Shown here piece after piece: positions 48,100-61,257 of a stretch of DNA of 64,000 nucleotides (positions are counted from its first letter, which is position 1; each line of letters starts with the position of its first letter). The position numbers were made by a program, and so were the translations under genes. This stretch comes from Littorina saxatilis (Eukaryota; Mollusca; Gastropoda; Littorinimorpha; Littorinidae), in NCBI RefSeq assembly GCF_037325665.1, contig NW_027128835.1, forward strand, positions 62,001 through 126,000. Direction: 5' to 3'. The notes beneath the pieces are model-generated. The model made no database searches. It was not told the origin of the DNA and saw nothing but the letters and a program-made list of their open reading frames with translations.

Positions 48100-48716
48100 G
48101 TATTAAAACATTATTGTACATAATGCACTGGAAACATTTTCAAACATAATGTGGTTAACTTCTATTTCACCTCAATGAGCGAGGGCGGGATGAAAAAAAG
48201 AGTAGTTTAGCATTTCCTATTCTGTTACAGTGTTAAGATAAAGATCAATTCAATTCAATTTAATTCAATTCAATTCAATACAATCCTCTCTCCCTCATTC
48301 TCATTCTCATAAATAAGACTCAAACCATACCGGCACGGTGGCCTAGTGGTAAGGCGTCCGCCCCGTGATCGGGAGGTCGTGGGTTCGAAACCCGGCCGGG
48401 TCATACCTAAGACTTTAAAATTGGCAATCTAGTGGCTGCTCCGCCTGGCGTCTGGCATTATGGGGTTAGTGCTAGGACTGTGATTGTATTGAAACATTAT
48501 TGTACATGAAGCACTGGGAACATTTTTAAACATAATGTGGTTAACTTCTATTTCACCTCAATGGGCGAGGGCGGGATGAAAAAAAAACATTTTAGCATTT
48601 CTTGTTCTGTAACAGTGTTAAGAGAAAGATAAATTCAATTCAATTTAATTCAATTCAATTTAATACAATTCTCTCTCCCTCATTCTCATTCTCATAAATC
48701 AGACTCAAACCATCCG
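48100..48716. repeat. ~225-bp duplication flanking a SINE
   Basis: GATTGTATTAAAACATTATTG...CTCATAAATAAGACTCAAACC at 48,100-48,325 is repeated at 48,481-48,716. Between them lies a SINE (48,329-48,480). Each copy has an (AATTC)n tract. Confidence 0.85.
48329..48480 (+). mobile_element. tRNA-derived SINE
   Basis: ACCGGCACGGTGGCCTAGTGG (box A) and GTGGGTTCGAAACCC (box B) are followed by a tail, CATACCTAAGACTTTAAAA..GGCAATCTAGTGGCTG. A second copy, interrupted by a TIR element, lies at 49,037-49,575. Confidence 0.8.
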
Positions 48717-49036
48717 TTGTCAGGGTCGTGAATGCTACTGACTGGATTGGAAATATTCTTATGTCGCCTAGCGCCATGTAACTGATGAAACCATTCATAG
48801 CAAAGCTCTGCAATTTTGGACGTCCCCATTTCACTGCTGTACAGCAAACATCGTCCCCAAATACCTGTGTCTGTGTGTCACCGACTTAGTTGCTCTGCAG
48901 AGTGTGTGTGTGTAATACTGCCTTGCTCTGCTGAGTTTGTGTGTTATACCGCTTTGCTCTGCTGAGTGTGTGTGTTTGTGTTAATTACGGTCTGTCTGTA
49001 TATTCTTTTGTCTGTCCGTCTGTCACTCAAGGGTAA

Positions 49037-49575
49037 ACCGGCACGGTTAGCCTAGTGGTAAGGCGTCCGCCCCGTGATCGGGAGGTCGTGGGTTCGAACC
49101 TCGGCCGGTGTCACGATTTCATCTTTCGCCTGTGTACATATGTCCCCCTCGATATTTACTCGAGACTGAAATGTTGTTTCCTGGTAAAATTAAGAAGGGA
49201 AATTATTTAAGGACGAAAAGCATGTCAGTTTCTTGCATGTGAAGAAAATTGGTTGTGAAATTAAATAGATTTCACTCCCAAAATCGAATTCTTCGAAAAC
49301 GTGTACCGAGTGGTTACGTCCCTTGAGTAAGAAGAGAAACATTTTAGGATGAATCAAATTTCTAAGTTAAATAAAATAATTGGTTGGACAAATTTGGCCC
49401 CATGAATGTAAGGTACACAAGGTCGCTCATCAGTACTATCGAAGGGTGGGTTTTTTGTTCAGTGTAGAGTTTATACTAGATCAACGAGGCCGAAAATCGA
49501 AATATCAACACGGCGAAAGATAAAAACGTCACACCGGGTCATACCTAAGACTTTAAAATTGGCAATCTAGTGGCT
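49037..49575 (+). mobile_element. tRNA-derived SINE split by a ~430-bp TIR element
   Basis: The head (49,037-49,108) and tail (49,535-49,575, GGGTCATACCTAAGAC) match the intact SINE at 48,329. The intervening 49,109-49,534 is absent there. Confidence 0.75.
49109..49534. mobile_element. Short TIR element nested in a SINE
   Basis: The ends TGTCACGATTTCATCTTTCG and the inverse of TGTGACGTTTTTATCTTTCG agree at about 17 of the 20 bases shown. CGG flanks both sides, and the intact SINE has a single CGG here, consistent with a 2-3 bp target duplication. There is no ORF; the superfamily is undetermined. Confidence 0.65.
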
Positions 49576-51330
49576 GATCCACATCCCATTTTGGTGCAAT
49601 CCCATTTTGCCGCCGTCCCATTTTTTGCCCCATCCCATTTTCGCGACATTTCACAAGCCAAGCGTCATTTTATAAAATGTATAATTTTGGATGATTAATG
49701 AGATGAGGATGATTATAATGATGATGCTATGGATTTCCAATTTGGATTGAGACTACGTGACAGGGCATTTTACTAACATGTCATAACAATAGTGCGACAT
49801 CCCATTTTGACACCATATCCCATTTGGCCGCCATGCCGTTTCACCGTATTCCATTTATCCCCCATCCCATTGTCGCGACATTTCACAAGCCAAGTGTCAT
49901 TTTACTACCGTGTCATAACAATAGCGCGTCATCCCATTTTGACACCATCCCATTTGGCCGCCATCACATTTTTTATTTATTCTTCTTGCCAAGCCTCACT
50001 ATACTACTATACTGCGTTATTCAACTAGGAAGACATTCCGTTTACGCCAAATTCCATTTTTGCCAAAATCCAAAATGTCGCGAAATAGAGATGGCGGCAA
50101 AATGGGATGACGGCAAAACGGCATGGCGACAAAATGGAATGTGGCGCTAGTGGTTTGACACGGTGGTAAAATGACACATGGCCTATGAAATGTCGCAAAA
50201 ATGGGATGGGGGCAAAATGGGATAACGGCCAAACGGGATTGCGCCAAAATGGGACGTGGAGCTAATGGTACATGACATGGTGGTAAAATGACACTTGGCC
50301 TGTAATATGTCGCAAAAATGGGATGGGGGCGAAATGGGCTAACGGCGAAACGGGATTGCGCCAAAATGGGATGTGGAGCTAATGGTACATGATATGGTGG
50401 TAAAATGACACTTGGCCTGAGAAATGTCGCCAAAATGGGATGGGGGCGAATTGGGATAACGGCGAAACAGGACTAATAGATCCCTTGACTTGGGGTAGTG
50501 CGACTAGCTTTCCACTCGGAGGAAGCGACCGGAATTTCCCAACGATGGGACATCCTAGTAATGAATTTTTTTTTTTAAATTCTTAAAATTAACAGAGTTG
50601 CGCTACCCCAAAAGTCAAGGAATTTCGTGTTTGTCCCTTGACTTTGGAGATGACAAGAAAATATCGGACGCAAAAACGTGATTTGTAAAATTTTTCATAT
50701 AGCTCTGCACTTTTGGACGTCCCCATTTCACTGCTGTACAGCAAACATCGTCCCCAAATACCTGTTTGTTTCTAAAAAATCACGCTGGAGGTTGCATTTT
50801 ATGTAATAACCTCCTGAAATGAGTTTTGACACTTTAGAATGGCATGCAAAATGACACATGGCCTATGAAATGTTGCAAAAATGGGATGGGGGCAAAATGG
50901 GATAACGGCCAAACGGGATTGCGCCAAAATGGGACGTGGAGTTAATGGTACATGACATGGTGGTAAAATGACACTTGGCCTGTAAAATGTCGCAAAAATG
51001 GGATGGGGGCGAAATGGGCTAACGGCGAAACGGGATTGCGCCAAAATGGGATGTGGAGCTAATGGTACATGATATGGTGGTAAAATGACACTTGGCCTGA
51101 GAAATGTCGCCAAAATGGGATGGGGGCGAATTGGGATAACGGCGAAACAGGACTAATAGATCCCTTGACTTGGGGTAGTGCGACTCTGTCACTGCTAGCT
51201 TTCCACTCGGAGGAAGCGACCGGAATTTCCCAACGATGGGACATCCTAGTAATGAATTTTTTTTTTTTTTAATTCTTAAAATTAACAGAGTCGCGCTACC
51301 CCAAAAGTCAAGGAATTTCGTGTTTGTCCC
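49576..51330. repeat. CCCATTTTG minisatellite with inverted arms and a ~682-bp duplication
   Basis: Forward CCCATTTTG-type units (49,576-49,990) are mirrored by AAAATGGGA units on the other side (50,056-50,470). The block 50,166-50,640 recurs at 50,848-51,330 with few differences. Units carry GACATTTCACAAGCCAAG-like spacers. Both duplicates end in the reverse of the 31.6-kb tandem unit (GATCCCTTGACTTGGGG). Proline/histidine-rich frames are artefacts. Confidence 0.85.
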
Positions 51331-51934
51331 TTGACTTTGGAGATGACAAGAAAATATCGGGCGCAAAAACGTGATTTGTAAAATTTTTCACAACATATGT
51401 CGCCTAGCGCCATGTATGTGATGAAACCATTCATATAGCTCTGCGGGAGCTCTGCACTTTTGGACGTCCCCATTTCACTGCTGTACAGCAAACATCGTCC
51501 CCAAATACCTGTTTGTTTCTAAAAAATCACGCTGGAGGTTGCATTTTATGTAATAACCTCCTGAAATGAGTTTTGACACTTTAGAATGGCATTTAACGCT
51601 CATTGAAGTTTTAACAAACATTCTAACACCTAAAACATTCATAGCACCGATAACGTAATTCTAGCTCTGCACTTTGTGGCCACATACGTCCCCATTTCAC
51701 TGCTGTACAGCAAACATCGTCCCCAAATGCCTGTTTTTCTAAAAATCACGCTGGAGGTTGCATTTTATGTAATAACCTCCTGAAATGAGTTTTCACACTT
51801 TAAAATGGCATTTAACGCTCATTGAAGTTTTAAGAAACTTTCTAACACGTAAAACAAAAGAGACCCCAAATGCCTGTGTTTTGAGCAAGATGGCATTTTG
51901 ATACACAGCCGACCCCAAATGACTGTAAAACCAC

Positions 51935-51966
<32 letters not shown>

Positions 51967-51975
51967 CACAGTGTA
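50701..51975. repeat. AGCTCTGCACTTT / GTCCCCATTTCACTGCTG repeats
   Basis: GTCCCCATTTCACTGCTGTA followed by CAAACATCGTCCCCAAAT occurs near 50,719, 51,465 and 51,687, and also at 48,822. Each is followed by CACGCTGGAGGTTGCATTTT (except at 48,822). The last copy ends GTAAAACCACCTATGTG(TG)n, the inverse of the 28.7-kb repeat's start. Confidence 0.8.
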
Positions 51976-53030
51976 TGCATCTGTGTGTGTGTTTGAGAGG
52001 GGGTACCTAGCGAGTAAAGGAGGTATAGTGTGTAAAGACGTAAACAGGTTGTCAGGGAAAGCAATAAAAGCGATGTAGTTTTGAGTTTCTCTCCCCTTTT
52101 GGATAGTTTTGGTTAGGGATTGGTCGTCAGACTGGGAGAGAGCTTGGGGCTGAAAGGTTGTATTATTGGGCAGTTGAGTGTGCGAGTGTTTATTTTGAAT
52201 ATTTAATTAATTAGTATTCGGAGGATTACACCGGATTACCACCATCAACGCTCCCATTAGGACTTTTCTTCGTAAGCTTACTGTGCCTGCTGTGACATTC
52301 ACGAGGATTATTGTGATTCTTGGACAATCGTGTGCCTGTGCTGGACTTGCACGAAGACGAACGTCGGAACGGTATACGTGCTAGTGTGCACGCGCAGAGT
52401 GTGAACCGAGAGTGAGTGTGTCATTGTGTGGAAGTTTTAATTGCTTGATTTATTTATTTATGATTTAATTTGCTTTTTGGTTCAATAATAAAATCTGTGT
52501 ACGTTATACTTTGTATTTTGTGGTGTGATTCGCCCGAGTGCGAGACCCCCTTCCCCGAAAGCCTCTGTGAGTGGAATTGTATACTTGAGTGAGAAACGTG
52601 AGTGTGTAGATGAGAATTTGAAAGATATTTTGGACCCGGACTCACACAGTAGACACCAACACAACAGCTAAGTTTCAGCCTGACAAAGAAATTCCATGAC
52701 AGCAAATGGTTGTTCTTGTTATTTCTCTTCTCACAAAAATGTTTCAAGATCTTTACCATTTTCTGTCATTTTGTGGGAAGCTCAGAATATGGGCCTTGAC
52801 TGTGAAAATTGGGGGGCAGTGCTGGAGAATGGAATTGTGTTTTGTTTACGCTTAAAATTAACTTTGAAATGGGTGTACAACATTGTTTATTTTATTTTAT
52901 TTACATGAAACTGCAAAATAACTGTGTTTTGAGTTCTATATTTTGAGTTCTATCGTTTATTTTTCTCAGCAACCCTGAGCTTACATAAACAAATGATAGT
53001 TTAAAACTGTCATGTCGTTTTTTCTTACCT
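51976..53030. other. Stretch with no recognisable gene
   Basis: 52,480-52,500 has AATAATAAAATCTGTGTACG, a polyadenylation-like site, and 52,240-52,420 has higher GC. No domain, exon chain or element was identified. Confidence 0.5.
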
Positions 53031-53039
53031 TTCTCATTA

Positions 53040-55540
53040 TGTAGAGTAAATGCACTATTTTCTGTCATGATGGGTAGGGGTAGGGGTACTACAAGCATTA
53101 AAGTTCAAGATTTTGCGAGTTCAGTGGAGTATTTTGTTTGTCTGACGGTAAAGGATACCTCGACTTGAATGTACCAAAGTTTTAGCACATACTTACCACT
53201 TCAACGCTTTAAACGTTGTGTTCATTTGTGTTTCATGCTTGAAAATGACTTTGAAAAATGGGTACAAAAGTGTGTTTTCTCAATTTACCAGGACAGTTAC
53301 TATGTTTTATGCTCTATTTTGATCCTCTATCAGTCTTTTTCATGTGTGGACAAACACGATTCTATTTATTAACATTTGCACAGTAGAATTTTATCATATG
53401 AGTGAATAGTTATTTTGCGTAAGAGCGACACCATATTCAAGTTGTATTTATTATCTACTGAATCAGCAAAATGCCCCTTTTATTTTCGTTTTGTTCTCTC
53501 TACAAGCCAGAACTTACACCAAAATAATATTTGAAAAGTGACATGTCGCTTTTACTTACTTGTCTCACATGTAGAGCAAATGCACTATTTTCTCTCATAA
53601 TGGGTAGGGGGTAGGGTTAGTAAAGTCATTACAGTTCAAGATTTTGCGCATGACGGTGTGTATCTTTTTTCCATCAGTAAGAAGGATACTTCAACTTGAG
53701 TTTGCCTAAGTTTCAGCGCATCCTGACTACTTTAACACTTTATATCATATGTTTATTTGTGTTTCATGCTTAAAAATGACTTTTAAAATTGATACAAAAG
53801 ATTTTTTTCTCATATTACCAGGACAGTAACTATGTTTCACACTTTATTTTGTTACTATATTAGTTTCCTTGAATTTTGATCAATTAATTGTTAAATTGTT
53901 TACAAAATCACAGTAAAATGTAAACAATTTCTTCAGTAGTAGCCTAATTGCATAAAAAAAGTCTGATATATCATGTTAATGTTATCTTAAAATGGGTGTG
54001 TTAAATCCTAGTCTGTTTGTTTTTAATGGACTAAGCATTCCTTGGACTGACAGAAAAGATGTATTTAAACAAATTCCAGTTACTTTGACTTGTTTTTCTT
54101 ATTGAAAGAGATTATGCACCCTTTTCTGTCAAAATGGGTAGGGGGTGGGGGTAGTAAAAGCATCACAGTTCAAGATTTTGCGCGACAATAGGTGTATTTC
54201 TTTTAACTGTGATGAACAGAGATAACTCAACTTGGTATCAAACACAATTTCTGAACACTGTAACCACTCTCGCACTTTTAATTAATGTTTATCTGTGTTC
54301 CATGCTTCTAATTGAGCTTCAAAAATGGGTACAACAGTGTTTTTTTCTGAATTCACCAGTAAAATCACTATAATTATTTTATGTTCTATTTTGCTTCCCT
54401 ATTTCTCTTCTACAGTTTCTGATTATCTGATTATCTTACTTTTCTAATTGGAAGAGAATATGCACTCTTTTCTGTCCCAATGGGTAGGGGGTGGGGGTAG
54501 TAAAAGCATCACAGTTCAAGATTTTGCGTGACAAGAGGTGTATTTCTTTTAACTGTGGTGAAGAGGGATAACTCAACTTGGTATCAAACACAATTTCTGA
54601 ACACTGTAACCCCTCTAGCACTTTTAAATAACGTTTGTCTGTGTTCCATGCTTCTAATTGAGCCATAAAAATGGGCACAGAAATGGGTTTTTTTCTATAT
54701 CACCAGTAAAATCACTATATTTTATGTTCTATTTTGCTACCCTATTTCTCTTTTTTAGATCCTGATCATCTGGTTATCTTACTTTTCTAATTGGAAGAGA
54801 ATATGCACTCTTTTCTGTCCCAATGGGTAGGGGGTGGGGGTAGTAAAAGCATCACAGTTCAAGATTTTGCGTGACAAGAGGTGTATTTCTTTTAACTGTG
54901 GTGAAGAGGGATAACTCAACTTGGTATCAAACACAATTTCTGAACACTGTAACCCCTCTAGCACTTTTAAATAACGTTTGTCTGTGTTCCATGCTTCTAA
55001 TTGAGCCATAAAAATGGGCACAGAAATGGGTTTTTTTCTATATCACCAGTAAAATCACTATATTTTATGTTCTATTTTGCTACCCTATTTCTCTTTTTTA
55101 GATCCTGATCATCTGGTTATCTTACTTTTCTAATTGGAAGAGAATATGCACTCTTTTCTGTCAAAATGAGTAGGGGGTGGGGGTAGTAAAAGCATCACAG
55201 TTCAAGATTTTGCGCGACAAGAGGTGTATTTCTTAACTGTGGTGAAGAGGGATAACTCAACTTGGTATCTAACATTATTTCTGATCACTGTAATCACTCT
55301 TACACTTTTAATGTATGTTTATCTGTGTTCCATGCTTCAATTTAAGCTTCAAAAATTGGTACAAAAGTGTTTTTTTCTGAATTCACCAGTAAAATCACTA
55401 TATTTTATGTTCTAGTTTGTTTCCCTATTTCTCTTCCTCAGTTTCTGATCATCTGATTGTTATTTTGTTTACATATTCACAACATAATCTTACAATTTCT
55501 TCAGTAGTATTTGCGTGAAAAAGTCTGATACCTTATGCTC
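53040..55540. repeat. Satellite-like tandem array, ~340-540 bp units, six copies
   Basis: TTTTCTGTCAAAATGGGTAG followed by GGGG.AGTAAAAGCATCACAG and TTCAAGATTTTGCGCGACA starts units near 53,060, 53,593, 54,135, 54,470, 54,813 and 55,156. The units at ~54,438 and ~54,781 are identical over 343 bp; the outer ones are increasingly diverged, typical of an array growing from its centre. Identical 80-codon frames on the minus strand follow from the identity and are not genes. Confidence 0.9.
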
Positions 55541-55889
55541 AAACTTCAGTCGCTATCTTAAAACTTTGCGCGACAAGCTCTTTTCTTTTTGTTTTATCCT
55601 GATAAAGCAAACCTTGAACTAACAGAAAACATAACTTTTAAAATAGCCTAATCACTTTGAAATATGGCCTCAATAGTATACTCCAGCCTTAAGCAATGTC
55701 TAAACATTTAGTCAACATATATTAGCCTTAGAGAATGAAAATGAACACATTGGCCTTTTTCACCCAGGTTATTCCAAGAGCCTTAATCAACTTTTGTATT
55801 TGTTATTAATATTTTGTATGATCAATGTTTGGCATTGTTCCCTGTTGTAACATCGATTGTGTGTTTTGTAAAGACAAAAAAAAAAGACA

Positions 55890-56056
55890 ACAAGTCGCGT
55901 AAGGTGAAATTACTACATTTAGTCAAGCTGTGGAACTCACAGAATGAAACTGAACGCACTGCATTTTTTCACAATGACAGTAGTCTGCCGCTTGTGCAAA
56001 ACGGAGTTCGACTGAGCTTGACTAAATGTTGTATTTTCGCCTTACGCGACTTGTTT
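55890..56056. mobile_element. Miniature element bounded by two family right ends
   Basis: It opens ACAAGTCGCGTAAGGTG and closes with the inverse, CGCCTTACGCGACTTGT. Both ends are the right-end type of the ACATTTAGTCAAG family, making a ~167-bp palindromic-ended derivative. Confidence 0.8.
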
Positions 56057-56149
56057 TAGGCTAACATCCTTACGTTCTTTTGGAATTTTCTGTTTCAATC
56101 TTGATGCTGCAAACTCCTTTGTTGTTCGCAAGGAATCAGTTCGTATTTT

Positions 56150-56490
56150 TCCCCTTCTTCTTCTTCTTCTGCGTTCGACTGACTGCACGATCAAAGTCTC
56201 TCCGCTCCGAGGGATGACGCAAAGTTGGCCGTGCGGCGAAGTTCATCTGCCTTTCCCCAGAGTTTGGTCCGAAGGTCCGTTCCGTCCACAGAACTTATAT
56301 ATTATTTAATATAAGTTCTGTGGCCACTGCTCTCGGCGCCTTGCTTCGTGGGAGGGACAGTCGTATTTTTCCCCCGAAAGCGGCGTATGCCTGAATGGCG
56401 GGGTAAAAACGGTCGTACACGTAAAAACCCACTCGTGCAAAAAACATGAGTAAAAGTGGGAGTTTCCGCTCATAAACGAAGAAGAAGAAT
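56150..56490 (+). mobile_element. tRNA-type SINE fragments
   Basis: CCCGAAAGCGGCGTATGCC, GAATGGCGGGGTAAAAACGG and CGAAGAAGAAGAA at 56,372-56,490 match the SINE at 13,944-14,329. CTTCTTCTTCTTCTGCGTTC at 56,155 is the inverse of the tail, so a second piece faces the other way. Confidence 0.7.
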
Positions 56491-56718
56491 TGTTCGTATT
56501 TAGATATACGAGCGAAGAAAATTCCGTTTTTAATATATCGGTCACGTTTAGCCGAACATGTAGGAGGGGCGTTAAAAACCAACCTTCCTTCCTGTGCATG
56601 TCAGCGTGACATTTTCCACAAATCTTTCCAAGCTGTTAGGCAAAAAAAAAACAAGAGGCGAAGCCTTCAAGGCTCACGTAAGAAATCGACAAACAGTAAC
56701 ACAAACTCAATCACTCCG

Positions 56719-56723
<5 letters not shown>

Positions 56724-56799
<76 letters not shown>

Positions 56800-57052
56800 G
56801 CATAGGTGAAACTGTGCAAGAAAGCGAGACCCTGGATCTGCCAAGTAGTCTCGGCCCGCTCACAATAACAATGACCGAGACTTTCAGTAATTCCTTTGCG
56901 TGACGTCTAACCCTCTTACGTCATAATGTGACGTCTTCAAATAGTTTCTATCAAACACGTCAAACACTTTTGACCGAGACGTAATCTTCTTATGCGAGCT
57001 TTATCCATAGACTCGGAAATGTTAAAGTTTCTATCACACACACACACACACA

Positions 57053-57084
<32 letters not shown>

Positions 57085-57086
57085 CA
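56724..57086. repeat. (CA)n and (CACG)n microsatellites
   Basis: (CA)n at ~56,724-56,795, and ACACAC then (GCAC)n at 57,036-57,085. The rest of 56,491-57,310 has no recognisable gene. Confidence 0.9.
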
Positions 57087-57389
57087 GACAGACAAAGTTT
57101 ATCATCGCATAGGCTACACTTACGTGAGCCAAAAAGGTGTGGTTAAGGTAACATAGCCAAAAACAAATTAGGGTATGAAGGTAGGCAATCACTGGGTTTT
57201 TTTTTTACTTTTTTTTCTAATGTGAACAAATTAAACCTACTTGACAGGGAAATAAGTGTGCGGCTCGAGCGCTTTCGCTTTCATTGCGTTTTCTGCACTC
57301 GTTTTCTTGTTACATTTAGTCAAGTTTTGACTAAATGTTTTAACATAGAGGGGGGAATCGAGACGAGGGTCGTGGTGTATGTGTGTCTA

Positions 57390-57430
<41 letters not shown>

Positions 57431-58244
57431 GTGTCTGTGTAGAGCGATTCAGACTAAACTACTGGGCCGATCTTTATGAAATTTGACATGAGAGTTCCTG
57501 GGTATGATATCCCCGGACTTTTATTTCATTTTTTCGATAAATACCTTTGATGACGTCATATCCGGCTTTTTGTAAAAGTTGAGGCGCCACTGTCACACCC
57601 TCATTTTTCAATCAAATTGATTCAAATTTTGGCACAGCAATCTTCGACGAAGCCCGGGGTTTGGTATTGCATTTCAGCTTGGTGGCTTAAAAACTAATGA
57701 GTGAGTTTGGTCATTAAAAATCGGAAACTTGTAATTAAAATTATTTTTTTACTAAACGATCCAAAACCAATTTCATCTTATTCTTCGTCATTTTCTGATT
57801 CCAAAAACATATACATATGTTATATTTGGATTAAAAACAAGCTCTGAAAATTAAAAATATAAAAATTATGATCAAAATTAAATTTCCGGAATCGTTTTAA
57901 ATACTATTTCATCATATTCCTTGTCGGTTCCTGATTCCAAAAACATATAGATATGATATGTTTGGATTAAAAACACGCTCAGAAAGTTAAAACGAAGAGA
58001 GGTACAGTAAAGCGTGCTATGAAGCACAGCGCAATCGCTACCGCGCCAAACAAGCTCGTCACTTTCACTGCCTTTTGCACTAGCGGCGGACTACGTTCAG
58101 TTTCATTCTGTGAGTTCCACAGCTTGACTAAATGTAGTAATTTCGCCTTACGCGACTTGTTACATTTAGTCAAGTTTTGACTAAATGTTTTAACGTAGAG
58201 GGGGGAATCGAGACGAGGGTCGTGGTGTATGTGCGTGTGTGTGT

Positions 58245-58283
<39 letters not shown>

Positions 58284-61257
58284 GATTCAGACTAAACTAC
58301 TGGACCGATCTTTATGAAATTTGACATGAGAGTTCCTGGGTATGAAATCCCCGAACGTTTTTTTCATTTTTTTTATAAATGTCTTTGATGACGTCATATC
58401 CGGCTTTTCGTGAAAGTTGAGGCGGCACTGTCACGCCCTCATTTTTCAACCAAATTGGTTGAAATTTTGGTCGGGTAATGTTCGACGAAGCCCGGACTTC
58501 GGTATTGCATTTCAGCGTGGTGGCTTAAAAATTAATTAATGACTTTGGTCATTAAAAATCTGAAAATTGTAAAAAAAAATATGTTTTTATAATACGATCC
58601 AAATTTACGTTTATCTTATTTTCCATCATTTGCTGATTCCAAAAACATATAAATATGTTATATTCGGATTAAAAACAAGCTCTGAAAATTAAATATATAA
58701 ACATTATTATTAAAATTAAATTGTCGAAATCAATTTAAAAACACTTTCATCTTATTCCTTGTCGGTTCCTGATTCCAAAAACATATAGATATGATATGTT
58801 TGGATTAAAAACACGCTCAGAAGTTAAAACGAAGAGAGGTACAGAAAAGCGTGCTATCCTTCCCAGCGCAACTACTACCCCGCTCTTCTTGTCAATTTCA
58901 CTGCCTATGCCGTGAGCGGTGGATTGACGATGCTACGAGTATACGGTCTTGCTGCGTTGTATTGCGTTCAGTTTCATTCTGTGAGTTCGACAGCTACTTG
59001 ACTAAATGTTGTATTTTCGCCTTACGCGACTTGTTACATTTAGTCAAGTTTTGACTAAATGTTTTAACATAGAGGGGGAATCGAAACGAGGGTCGTGGTG
59101 TATGTGTGTGTGTGTGTGTGTGTGTATGTGTGTGTGTGCGTGCGTGCGTGTAGAGCGATTCAGACCAAACTACTGGACCGATCTTATGAAATTTTAAATG
59201 AGAGTTCCTGGGATTGATATCCCCGAACGTTTTTTTTCTTTTTTTCGATAAATGTCTTTGATGACGTCATATCCGGCTTTTCGTGAAAGTTGCGGCGGAA
59301 CTGTCACGCTCTCATTTTTCAACCAAATTGGTTGAAATTTTGGTCAAGTAGTCTTCGACAAAGCCCGGACTTCGGTATTGCATTTCAGCGTGGTGGCTTA
59401 AAAATTAATTAATGACTTTGGTCATTAAAAATCTGAAAATTGTAAAAAAAAAAAAAAAATTATAAAACGATCCAAATTTACGTTTATCTTATTCTCCATC
59501 ATTTTCTGATTCCAAAAACATATATGTTATATTTGGATTAAAAACAAGCTCTGAAAATTAAAAATTTAAAAATTATTATCAAAATTAAATTTTGGAAATC
59601 AATTTAAAAACACTTTCATCTTATTCCTTGTCGGTTTCTGATTCCAAAAACATATAGATATGATATGTTTGGATTAAAAACACGCTCAGCAAGTTAAAAC
59701 GAAGAGAGGTTCAGAAAAGCGTGCTATCCTTCTCAGCGCAACTACTAAACCGCTCTTCTTGTCAATTTCACTGCCTTTGCCATGAGCATGAGCGGTGGAC
59801 TGACGATGCCACGAGTACATACGGTCTTGCTGAAAAATTGCATTGCGTTCAGTTTCATTCTGTGAGTTCGACAGCTACTTGACTAAATGTTGTATTTTCG
59901 CCTTTACGCGACTTGTTACATTTAGTCAAGTTTTGACTAAATGTTTTAACGTAGAGGGGAGAATCGAGACGAGGGTCGTGGTGTATGTGCGTGTGTGTGT
60001 GTGTCTGTGTGTGTGTGTAGAGCGATTCAGACTAAACTACTGGACCGATCTTTATGAAATTTAACATGAGAGTTCCTGGGTATGAAATCCCCGAACGTTT
60101 TTTTCATTTTTTTGATAGATGTCTTTGATGACGTCATATCCGGCTTTTCGTGAAAGTTGAGGCGGCACTGTCACGCCCTCATTTTTTAACCAAATTGGTT
60201 GAAATTTTTGTCGGGTAATGTTCGACGAAGCCCGGACTTCGGTATTGCATTTCAGCGTGGTGGCTTAAAAATTAATTAATGACTTTGGTCATTAAAAATC
60301 TGAAAATTGTAAAAAAAAATATGTTTTTTATAAAACGATCCAAATTTACGTTCATCTTATTCTCCATCATTTGCTGATTCCAAAAACATATAAATATGTT
60401 ATATTCGGATTAAAATCAAGCTCTGAAAATTAAATATATAAAAATTATTATCAAAATTAAATTGTCGAAATCAATTTAAAAACACTTTCATCTTATTCCT
60501 TGTCGGTTCCTGATTCCAAAAACATATAGATATGATATGTTTGGATTAAAAACACGCTCAGAAAGTTAAAACGAAGAGAGGTACAGAAAAGCGTGCTATC
60601 CTTCCCAGGGCAACTACTACCCCGCTCTTCTTGTCAATTTCACTGCCTATGCCGTGAGCGGTGGACTGACGATGCTACGAGTATACGGTCTTGCTGCGTT
60701 GCATTGCGTTCAGTTTCATTCTGTGAGTTCGACAGCTACTTGACTAAATGTTGTATTTTCGCCTAACGCGACTTGTTTACATTTAGTCAAGTTTTGACTA
60801 AATGTTTTAACATAGAGGGGGGAATCAAGACGAGGGTCGTGTGTGTCTGTCTGTCTGTGTGTGTGTGTGTGTAGAGCAATTCAGACTAAACTACTGGACC
60901 GATCTTTATGAAATTTGACCTGAGAGTTCCTGGGTATGATATCCTCAGACGTTTTTTTCATTTTTTTGATAAATGTCTTTGATGACGTCATATCCGGCTT
61001 TTCGTGAAAGTTGAGGCGGCACTGTCACGCCCTCATTTTTCAACCAAACTGGTTGAAATTTCGGTCGGGTAATGTTCGACGAAGCCCGGACTTCGGTATT
61101 GCATTTCAGCGTGGTGGCTTAAAAATTAATTATTGACTTTGGTCATTAAAAATCTGAAAATTGTAAAAAAAAAAATAAAAATTTATAAAACGATCCAAAT
61201 TTACGTTCATCTTATTCTCCATCATTTTCTGATTCCAAAAACATATAAATATGTTAT

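Noticed and set aside
48329-48400. A functional tRNA gene (also 34,998-35,075 and 49,037-49,108)
   Set aside because: Box A and box B are present, but the arms do not fold into a canonical cloverleaf, and each runs into a SINE body.
52150-52660. Solo LTR of a retrovirus-like element
   Set aside because: There is a polyadenylation-like site and GC-rich leader, but no paired copy, no clear end motifs and no target duplication seen.
54436-55021. Two identical 80-codon minus-strand genes
   Set aside because: They are a consequence of the 343-bp identical tandem units; the frame has no domain and is not kept in the outer units.
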